Origin: Auanema rhodensis
Lineage: Eukaryota > Nematoda > Chromadorea > Rhabditida > Rhabditidae
Assembly: GCA_964057225.1 (NCBI GenBank)
Contig: OZ059894.1
Span: 22,102,476-22,166,475, forward strand
DNA: 64,000 bases
Direction: 5' to 3'
Below the pieces are notes generated by a model. The model worked only from the letters and a program-made list of their open reading frames with translations, searched no databases and was not told the DNA's origin. A program made the position numbers and the translations under genes. Of this stretch, positions 50,496-61,025 are shown in pieces. Positions within the stretch are counted from its first letter, which is position 1, and each line of letters begins with the position of its first letter.

Positions 50496-53400
50496 GCTAA
50501 ATTATTTTGAAATTTTTCGAAAAAATTTTTGTCAAAATGTTTTTGGAAGCAATGTTGAGTGTACATGGAAACTCAACATACACTAATGCATCATTTTTCA
50601 AACGAACATAACTAATTTTTTTATTAAGCGTTTCTCAATGTAGTATAGTGCATTCGATGCGGATTTTTAAGCTGCGTCGATCTGTGTTATCAGATTTGCG
50701 CTAGCTTAAAAATGCACCGAGATATCAACTGATATAAGTTCACACTTATATCCTCGATTTTCACCCTGAAGAATTAATTTTTTCGTTGAATAACATTGTC
50801 CATCGTCTTTGCCTTAAAAAAAGGAATCTAAAAACATCTACTTTTTGCTAAATTATTTTGAAATTTTTCGAAAAAATTTTTGTCAAAATGTTTTTGGAAG
50901 CAATGTTGAGTGTACATGGAAACTCAACATACACTAATGCATCATTTTTCAAACGATCATAACTAATTTTTGTATCAAGCGTTTCTTGATGTAGTATAGT
51001 GCATTCGATGCGGATTTTTAAGCTGCGTCGATCTGTGTTATCAGATTTGCGCTAGCTTAAAAATGCACCGAGATATCAACTGATATAAGTTCACACTTAT
51101 ATCCTCGATTTACACCCTGAAGAATTAATTTTCTCGTTGAATAACATTGTCCATCGTCTTTGCCTTGAAAAAAGAAATCTAAAAACATCTACTTTTTGCT
51201 AAATTATTTTGAAATTTTTCGAAAAAATTTTTGTCAAAATGTTTTTGGAAGCAATGTTGAGTGTACATGGAAACTCAACATACACTAATGCATCATTTTT
51301 CAAACGATCATAACTAATTTGTGTATTAAGCGTTTCTCAATGTAGTATAGTGCATTCGATGCGGATTTTTAAGCTGCGTCGATCTGTGTTATCAGATTTG
51401 CGCTAGCTTAAAAATGCACCGAGATATCAACTGATATAAGTTCACACTTATATCCTCGATTTTCACCCTGAAGAATTAATTTTTTCGTTGAATAACATTG
51501 TCCATCGTCTTTGCCTTAAAAAAAGGAATCTAAAAACATCTACTTTTTGCTAAATTATTTTGAAATTTTTCGAAAAAATTTTTGTCAAAATGTTTTTGGA
51601 AGCAATGTTGAGTGTACATGGAAACTCAACATACACTAATGCATCATTTTTCAAACGATCATAACTAATTTTTGTATCAAACGTTTCTCAATGTAGTATA
51701 GTGCATTCGATGCGGATTTTTAAGCTGCGTCGATCTGTGTTATCAGATTTGCGCTAGCTTAAAAATGCACCGAGATATCAACTGATATAAGTTCACACTT
51801 ATATCCTCGATTTTCACCCTGAAGAATTAATTTTTTCGTTGAATAACATTGTCCATCGTCTTTGCCTTAAAAAAAGGAATCTAAAAACATCTACTTTTTG
51901 CTGAATTATTCTGAAATTTTTCGAAAAAATTTTTGTCAAAATGTTTTTGGAAGCAATGTTGAGTGTACATGGAAACTCAACATACACTAATGCATCATTT
52001 TTCAAACGATCATAACTAATTTTTGTATTAAGCGTTTCTCAATGTAGTATAGTGCATTCGATGCGGATTTTTAAGCTGCGTCGATCTCTGTTATCAGATT
52101 TGCGCTAGCTTAAAAATGCACCGAGATATCAACTGATATAAGTTCACACTTATATCCTCGATTTTCACCCTGAAGAATTAATTTTTTCGTTGAATAACAT
52201 TGTCCATCGTCTTTGCCTTAAAAAAAGGAATCTAAAAACATCTACTTTTTGCTAAATTATTTTGAAATTTTTCGAAAAAATTTTTGTCAAAATGTTTTTG
52301 GAAGCAATGTTGAGTGTACATGGAAACTCAACATACACTAATGCATCATTTTTCAAACGATCATAACTAATTTTTGTATCAAGCGTTTCTTGATGTAGTA
52401 TAGTGCATTCGATGCGGATTTTTAAGCTGCGTCGATCTGTGTTATCAGATTTGCGCTAGCTTAAAAATGCACCGAGATATCAACTGATATAAGTTCACAC
52501 TTATATCCTCGATTTTCACCCTGAAGAATTAATTTTTTCGTTGAATAACATTGTCCATCGTCTTTGCCTTGAAAAAAGAAATCTAAAAACATCTACTTTT
52601 TGCTAAATTATTTTGAAATTTTTCGAAAAAATTTTTGTCAAAATGTTTTTGGAAGCAATGTTGAGTGTACATGGAAACTCAACATACACTAATGCATCAT
52701 TTTTCAAACGATCATAACTAATTTGTGTATTAAGCGTTTCTCAATGTAGTATAGTGCATTCGATGCGGATTCTTAAGCTGCGTCGATCTGTGTTATCAGA
52801 TTTGCGCTAGCTTAAAAATGCACCGAGATATCAACTGATATAAGTTCACACTTATATCCTCGATTTTCACCCTGAAGAATTAATTTTTTCGTTGAATAAC
52901 ATTGTCCATCGTCTTTGCCTTAAAAAAAGGAATCTAAAAACATCTACTTTTTGCTAAATTATTTTGAAATTTTTCGAAAAAATTTTTGTCAAAATGTTTT
53001 TGGAAGCAATGTTGAGTGTACATGGAAACTCAACATACACTAATGCATCATTTTTCAAACGATCATAACTAATTTTTGTATTAAGCGTTTCTCAATGTAG
53101 TATAGTGCATTCGATGCGGATTTTTAAGTTGCGTCGATCTGTGTTATCAGATTTGCGCTAGCTTGAAAATGCACCGAGATATCAACTGATATAAGTTTAC
53201 ACTTATATCCTCGATTTTCACCCTGAAGAATTAATTTTTTCGTTGAATAACATTGTCCATCGTCTTTGCCTTGAAAAAAGAAATCTAAAAACATCTACTT
53301 TTTGCTAAATTATTTTGAAATTTTTCGAAAAAATTTTTGTCAAAATGTTTTTGGAAGCAATGTTGAGTGTACATGGAAACTCAACATACACTAATGCATC

Positions 53401-54005
53401 ATTTTTCAAACGATCATAACTAATTTTTGTATTAAGCGTTTCTCAATGTAGTATAGTGCATTCGATGCGGATTTTTAAGCTGCGTCGATCTGTGTTATCA
53501 GATTTGCGCTAGCTTAAAAATGCACCGAGATATCAACTGATATAAGTTCACACTTATATCCTCGATTTTCACCCTGAAGAATTAATTTTTTCGTTGAATA
53601 ACATTGTCCATCGTCTTCGCCTTAAAAAAAGGAATCTAAAAACATCTACTTTTTGCTAAATTATTTTGAAATTTTTCGAAAAAATTTTTGTCAAAATGTT
53701 TTTGGAAGCAATGTTGAGTGTACATGGAAACTCAACATACACTAATGCATCATTTTTCAAACGATCATAACTAATTTGTGTATTAAGCGTTTCTCAATGT
53801 AGTATAGTGCATTCGATGCGGATTTTTAAGCTGCGTCGATCTGTGTTATCAGATTTGCGCTAGCTTAAAAATGCACCGAGATATCAACTGATATAAGTTC
53901 ACACTTATATCCTCGATTTTCACCCTGAAGAATTAATTTTTTCGTTGAATAACATTGTCCATCGTCTTTGCCTTAAAAAAAGGAATCTAAAAACATCTAC
54001 TTTTT
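50496..54005. repeat. 10-monomer HOR, copy B (M145-M154, 3510 bp)
   Basis: Matches copy A monomer for monomer. Markers at 50602, 51106, 52081, 52771 and 53611 each lie 3510 bp from their counterparts. I noticed only three substitutions between the copies (identity about 99.9% by eye), so this is the most recent large duplication in the window, or an assembly duplicate. Confidence 0.95.
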
Positions 54006-56111
54006 GCTAAATTATTTTGAAATTTTTCGAAAAAATTTTTGTCAAAATGTTTTTGGAAGCAATGTTGAGTGTACATGGAAACTCAACATACACTAATGCA
54101 TCATTTTTCAAACGATCATAACTAATTTTTGTATCAAACGTTTCTCAATGTAGTATAGTGCATTCGATGCGGATTTTTAAGCTGCGTCGATCTGTGTTAT
54201 CAGATTTGCGCTAGCTTAAAAATGCACCGAGATATCAACTGATATAAGTTCACACTTATATCCTCGATTTTCACCCTGAAGAATTAATTTTTTCGTTGAA
54301 TAACATTGTCCATCGTCTTTGCCTTAAAAAAAGGAATCTAAAAACATCTACTTTTTGCTGAATTATTCTGAAATTTTTCGAAAAAATTTTTGTCAAAATG
54401 TTTTTGGAAGCAATGTTGAGTGTACATGGAAACTCAACATACACTAATGCATCATTTTTCAAACGATCATAACTAATTTTTGTATCAAGCGTTTCTTGAT
54501 GTAGTATAGTGCATTCGATGCGGATTTTTAAGCTGCGTCGATCTGTGTTATCAGATTTGCGCTAGCTTAAAAATGCACCGAGATATCAACTGATATAAGT
54601 TCACACTTATATCCTCGATTTTCACCCTGAAGAATTAATTTTTTCGTTGAATAACATTGTCCATCGTCTTTGCCTTGAAAAAAGAAATCTAAAAACATCT
54701 ACTTTTTGCTAAATTATTTTGAAATTTTTCGAAAAAATTTTTGTCAAAATGTTTTTGGAAGCAATGTTGAGTGTACATGGAAACTCAACATACACTAATG
54801 CATCATTTTTCAAACGATCATAACTAATTTGTGTATTAAGCGTTTCTCAATGTAGTATAGTGCATTCGATGCGGATTCTTAAGCTGCGTCGATCTGTGTT
54901 ATCAGATTTGCGCTAGCTTAAAAATGCACCGAGATATCAACTGATATAAGTTCACACTTATATCCTCGATTTTCACCCTGAAGAATTAATTTTTTCGTTG
55001 AATAACATTGTCCATCGTCTTTGCCTTAAAAAAAGGAATCTAAAAACATCTACTTTTTGCTAAATTATTTTGAAAATTTTCGAAAAAATTTTTGTCAAAA
55101 TGTTTTTGGAAGCAATGTTGAGTGTACATGGAAACTCAACATACACTAATGCATCATTTTTCAAACGATCATAACTAATTTTTGTATTAAGCGTTTCTCA
55201 ATGTAGTATAGTGCATTCGATGCGGATTTTTAAGTTGCGTCGATCTGTGTTATCAGATTTGCGCTAGCTTGAAAATGCACCGAGATATCAACTGATATAA
55301 GTTTACACTTATATCCTCGATTTTCACCCTGAAGAATTAATTTTTTCGTTGAATAACATTGTCCATCGTCTTTGCCTTGAAAAAAGAAATCTAAAAACAT
55401 CTACTTTTTGCTAAATTATTTTGAAATTTTTCGAAAAAATTTTTGTCAAAATGTTTTTGGAAGCAATGTTGAGTGTACATGGAAACTCAACATACACTAA
55501 TGCATCATTTTTCAAACGATCATAACTAATTTTTGTATTAAGCGTTTCTCAATGTAGTATAGTGCATTCGATGCGGATTTTTAAGCTGCGTCGATCTGTG
55601 TTATCAGATTTGCGCTAGCTTAAAAATGCACCGAGATATCAACTGATATAAGTTCACACTTATATCCTCGATTTTCACCCTGAAGAATTAATTTTTTCGT
55701 TGAATAACATTGTCCATCGTCTTTGCCTTAAAAAAAGGAATCTAAAAACATCTACTTTTTGCTAAATTATTTTGAAATTTTTCGAAAAAATTTTTGTCAA
55801 AATGTTTTTGGAAGCAATGTTGAGTGTACATGGAAACTCAACATACACTAATGCATCATTTTTCAAACGATCATAACTAATTTGTGTATTAAGCGTTTCT
55901 CAATGTAGTATAGTGCATTCGATGCGGATTTTTAAGCTGCGTCGATCTGTGTTATCAGATTTGCGCTAGCTTAAAAATGCACCGAGATATCAACTGATAT
56001 AAGTTCACACTTATATCCTCGATTTTCACCCTGAAGAATTAATTTTTTCGTTGAATAACATTGTCCATCGTCTTTGCCTTGGAAAAAGAAATCTAAAAAC
56101 ATCTACTTTTT
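54006..56111. repeat. Shortened third copy of the 10-mer HOR (M155-M160, 2106 bp)
   Basis: M155 matches M148, M156 is a hybrid of M149 (left) and M150 (right), M157-M159 match M151-M153, and M160 is close to M154 but ends CTTGGAAAAAGAAATC. The GGATTCTTAAG and AAGTTGCG markers lie 2106 bp (6 monomers) from copy B. M158 has a private GAAAATTTTCG; M159 lacks CTTCGCC. Confidence 0.88.
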
Positions 56112-57515
56112 GCTGAATTATTCTGAAATTTTTCGAAAAAATTTTTGTCAAAATGTTTTTGGAAGCAATGTTGAGTGTACATGGAAACTCAACATACACT
56201 AATGCATCATTTTTCAAACGATCATAACTAATTTTTGTATTAAGCGTTTCTCAATGTAGTATAGTGCATTCGATGCGGATTTTTAAGCTGCGTCGATCTG
56301 TGTTATCAGATTTGCGCTAGCTTAAAAATGCAGCGAGATATCAACCGATATAAGTTTACACTTATATCCTCGATTTTCACCCTGAAGAATTAATTTTTTC
56401 GTTGAATAACATTGTCCATCGTCTTTGCCTTAAAAAAAGGAATCTAAAAACATCTACTTTTTGCTAAATTATTTTGAAATTTTTCGAAAAAATTTTTGTC
56501 AAAATGTTTTTGGAAGCAATGTTGAGTGTACATGGAAACTCAACATACACTAATGCATCATTTTTCAAACGATCATAACTAATTTGTGTATTAAGCGTTT
56601 CTTGATGTAGTATAGTGCATTCGATGCGGATTTTTAAGCTGCGTCGATCTGTGTTATCAGATTTGCGCTAGCTTAAAAATGCACCGAGATATCAACTGAT
56701 ATAAGTTCACACTTATATCCTCGATTTTCACCCTGAAGAATTAATTTTTTCGTTGAATAACATTGTCCATCGTCTTTGCCTTGAAAAAAGAAATCTAAAA
56801 ACATCTACTTTTTGCTAAATTATTTTGAAATTTTTCGAAAAAATTTTTGTCAAAATGTTTTTGGAAGCAATGTTGAGTGTACATGGAAACTCAACATACA
56901 CTAATGCATCATTTTTCAAACGATCATAACTAATTTTTGTATTAAGCGTTTCTCAATGTAGTATAGTGCATTCGATGCGGATTTTTAAGCTGCGTCGATC
57001 TGTGTTATCAGATTTGCGCTAGCTTGAAAATGCACCGAGATATCAACTGATATAAGTTTACACTTATATCCTCGATTTTCACCCTGAAGAATTAATTTTT
57101 TCGTTGAATAACATTGTCCATCGTCTTTGCCTTGAAAAAAGAAATCTAAAAACATCTACTTTTTGCTAAATTATTTTGAAATTTTTCGAAAAAATTTTTG
57201 TCAAAATGTTTTTGGAAGCAATGTTGAGTGTACATGGAAACTCAACATACACTAATGCATCATTTTTCAAACGATCATAACTAATTTGTGTATTAAGCGT
57301 TTCTTGATGTAGTATAGTGCATTCGATGCGGATTTTTAAGCTGCGTCGATCTGTGTTATCAGATTTGCGCTAGCTTAAAAATGCACCGAGATATCAACTG
57401 ATATAAGTTCACACTTATATCCTCGATTTTCACCCTGAAGAATTAATTTTTTCGTTGAATAACATTGTCCATCGTCTTTGCCTTGGAAAAAGAAATCTAA
57501 AAACATCTACTTTTT
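56112..57515. repeat. 4-monomer HOR unit (M161-M164, 1404 bp)
   Basis: M161 combines GCTG, ATTATTCTG, GCAGCGAG and CAACCGAT; M162 is TTTGTG/CTTGATG with AAAGAAATC; M163 has GCTTGAAAATG with TTACAC in the IR3 loop; M164 is TTTGTG/CTTGATG ending CTTGGAAAAAG. M165-M167 repeat M161-M163 1404 bp further right. Confidence 0.88.
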
Positions 57516-59621
57516 GCTGAATTATTCTGAAATTTTTCGAAAAAATTTTTGTCAAAATGTTTTTGGAAGCAATGTTGAGTGTACATGGAAACTCAACATA
57601 CACTAATGCATCATTTTTCAAACGATCATAACTAATTTTTGTATTAAGCGTTTCTCAATGTAGTATAGTGCATTCGATGCGGATTTTTAAGCTGCGTCGA
57701 TCTGTGTTATCAGATTTGCGCTAGCTTAAAAATGCAGCGAGATATCAACCGATATAAGTTTACACTTATATCCTCGATTTTCACCCTGAAGAATTAATTT
57801 TTTCGTTGAATAACATTGTCCATCGTCTTTGCCTTAAAAAAAGGAATCTAAAAACATCTACTTTTTGCTAAATTATTTTGAAATTTTTCGAAAAAATTTT
57901 TGTCAAAATGTTTTTGGAAGCAATGTTGAGTGTACATGGAAACTCAACATACACTAATGCATCATTTTTCAAACGATCATAACTAATTTGTGTATTAAGC
58001 GTTTCTTGATGTAGTATAGTGCATTCGATGCGGATTTTTAAGCTGCGTCGATCTGTGTTATCAGATTTGCGCTAGCTTAAAAATGCACCGAGATATCAAC
58101 TGATATAAGTTCACACTTATATCCTCGATTTTCACCCTGAAGAATTAATTTTTTCGTTGAATAACATTGTCCATCGTCTTTGCCTTGAAAAAAGAAATCT
58201 AAAAACATCTACTTTTTGCTAAATTATTTTGAAATTTTTCGAAAAAATTTTTGTCAAAATGTTTTTGGAAGCAATGTTGAGTGTACATGGAAACTCAACA
58301 TACACTAATGCATCATTTTTCAAACGATCATAACTAATTTTTGTATTAAGCGTTTCTCAATGTAGTATAGTGCATTCGATGCGGATTTTTAAGCTGCGTC
58401 GATCTGTGTTATCAGATTTGCGCTAGCTTGAAAATGCACCGAGATATCAACTGATATAAGTTTACACTTATATCCTCGATTTTCACCCTGAAGAATTAAT
58501 TTTTTCGTTGAATAACATTGTCCATCGTCTTTGCCTTGAAAAAAGAAATCTAAAAACATCTACTTTTTGCTAAATTATTTTGAAATTTTTCGAAAAAATT
58601 TTTGTCAAAATGTTTTTGGAAGCAATGTTGAGTGTACATGGAAACTCAACATACACTAATGCATCATTTTTCAAACGATCATAACTAATTTTTGTATTAA
58701 GCGTTTCTCAATGTAGTATAGTGCATTCGATGCGGATTTTTAAGCTGCGTCGATCTGTGTTATCAGATTTGCGCTAGCTTAAAAATGCACCGAGATATCA
58801 ACTGATATAAGTTCACACTTATATCCTCGATTTTCACCCTGAAGAATTAATTTTTTCGTTGAATAACATTGTCCATCGTCTTTGCCTTAAAAAAAGGAAT
58901 CTAAAAACATCTACTTTTTGCTAAATTATTTTGAAATTTTTCGAAAAAATTTTTGTCAAAATGTTTTTGGAAGCAATGTTGAGTGTACATGGAAACTCAA
59001 CATACACTAATGCATCATTTTTCAAACGATCATAACTAATTTGTGTATTAAGCGTTTCTCAATGTAGTATAGTGCATTCGATGCGGATTTTTAAGCTGCG
59101 TCGATCTGTGTTATCAGATTTGCGCTAGCTTAAAAATGCACCGAGATATCAACTGATATAAGTTCACACTTATATCCTCGATTTTCACCCTGAAGAATTA
59201 ATTTTTTCGTTGAATAACATTGTCCATCGTCTTTGCCTTGGAAAAAGAAATCTAAAAACATCTACTTTTTGCTGAATTATTCTGAAATTTTTCGAAAAAA
59301 TTTTTGTCAAAATGTTTTTGGAAGCAATGTTGAGTGTACATGGAAACTCAACATACACTAATGCATCATTTTTCAAACGATCATAACTAATTTTTGTATT
59401 AAGCGTTTCTCAATGTAGTATAGTGCATTCGATGCGGATTTTTAAGCTGCGTCGATCTGTGTTATCAGATTTGCGCTAGCTTAAAAATGCACCGAGATAT
59501 CAACTGATATAAGTTTACACTTATATCCTCGATTTTCACCCTGAAGAATTAATTTTTTCGTTGAATAACATTGTCCATCGTCTTTGCCTTAAAAAAAGGA
59601 ATCTAAAAACATCTACTTTTT
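57516..59621. repeat. 5-monomer version of the same HOR plus M170 (M165-M170)
   Basis: M165-M167 match M161-M163, then M168-M169 match M159-M160, so the unit here is five monomers (1755 bp) before the GCTG monomer returns as M170 (59271). M170 has GCACCGAG and CAACTGAT where M161 and M165 have GCAGCGAG and CAACCGAT. Confidence 0.85.
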
Positions 59622-60323
59622 GCTAAATTATTTTGAAATTTTTCGAAAAAATTTTTGTCAAAATGTTTTTGGAAGCAATGTTGAGTGTACATGGAAACTC
59701 AACATACACTAATGCATCATTTTTCAAACGATCATAACTAATTTTTGTATCAAGCGTTTCTTGATGTAGTATAGTGCATTCGATGCGGATTTTTAAGCTG
59801 CGTCGATCTGTGTTATCAGATTTGCGCTAGCTTAAAAATGCAGCGAGATATCAACTGATATAAGTTCACACTTATATCCTCGATTTTCACCCTGAAGAAT
59901 TAATTTTTTCGTTGAATAACATTGTCCATCGTCTTTGCCTTAAAAAAAGGAATCTAAAAACATCTACTTTTTGCTAAATTATTTTGAAATTTTTCGAAAA
60001 AATTTTTGTCAAAATGTTTTTGGAAGCAATGTTGAGTGTACATGGAAACTCAACATACACTAATGCATCATTTTTCAAACGATCATAACTAATTTGTGTA
60101 TTAAGCGTTTCTTGATGTAGTATAGTGCATTCGATGCGGATTTTTAAGCTGCGTCGATCTGTGTTATCAGATTTGCGCTAGCTTAAAAATGCACCGAGAT
60201 ATCAACTGATATAAGTTCACACTTATATCCTCGATTTTCACCCTGAAGAATTAATTTTTTCGTTGAATAACATTGTCCATCGTCTTTGCCTTAAAAAAAG
60301 GAATCTAAAAACATCTACTTTTT
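59622..60323. repeat. Transitional monomers M171-M172
   Basis: M171 joins TATCAAGCG/CTTGATG to GCAGCGAG; M172 is TTTGTG/CTTGATG. They separate the 46-59 kb HOR zone from a return to types otherwise found at 18-38 kb. Confidence 0.78.
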
Positions 60324-61025
60324 GCTAAATTATTTTGAAATTTTTCGAAAAAATTTTTGTCAAAATGTTTTTGGAAGCAATGTTGAGTGTACATGGAAAC
60401 TCAACATACACTAATGCATCATTTTTCAAACGAACATAACTAATTTTTTTATCAAGCGTTTCTCAATGTAGTATAGTGCATTCGATGCGGATTTTTAAGC
60501 TGCGTCGATCTGTGTTATCAAATTTGCGCTAGCTTAAAAATGCACCGAGATATCAACTGATATAAGTTCACACTTATATCCTCGATTTTCACCCTGAAGA
60601 ATTAATTTTTTCGTTGAATAACATTGTCCATCGTCTTTGCCTTAAAAACGGGAATCTAAAAACATCTACTTTTTGCTAAATTATTTTGAAATTTTTCGAA
60701 AAAATTTTTGTCAAAATGTTTTTGGAAGCAATGTTGAGTGTACATGGAAACTCAACATACACTAATGCATCATTTTTCAAACGATCAAAACTAATTTTTG
60801 TATTAAGCGTTTCTCAATGTAGTATAGTGCATTCGATGCGGATTTTTAAGCTGCGTCGATCTGTGTTATCAGATTTGCGCTAGCTTAAAAATGCACCGAG
60901 ATATCAACTGATGTAAGTTCACACTTATATCCTCGATTTTCACCCTGAAGAATTAATTTTTTCGTTGAATAACATTGTCCATCTTCTTTGCCTTGAAAAA
61001 AGGAATCTAAAAACATCTACTTTTT
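60324..61025. repeat. Two-monomer block matching 19608-20309 (M173-M174)
   Basis: M173 shares ACGAACATAAC, TTTTTTTATCAAGCG and GTTATCAAATTTG with M57; M174 shares CGATCAAAACT, GATGTAAG and CATCTTC with M58. All shared markers are offset by exactly 40716 bp, 116 monomers. M173 ends AAAAACGGG and lacks the AATCCACC of M57, so the blocks are related but not identical. Confidence 0.85.
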
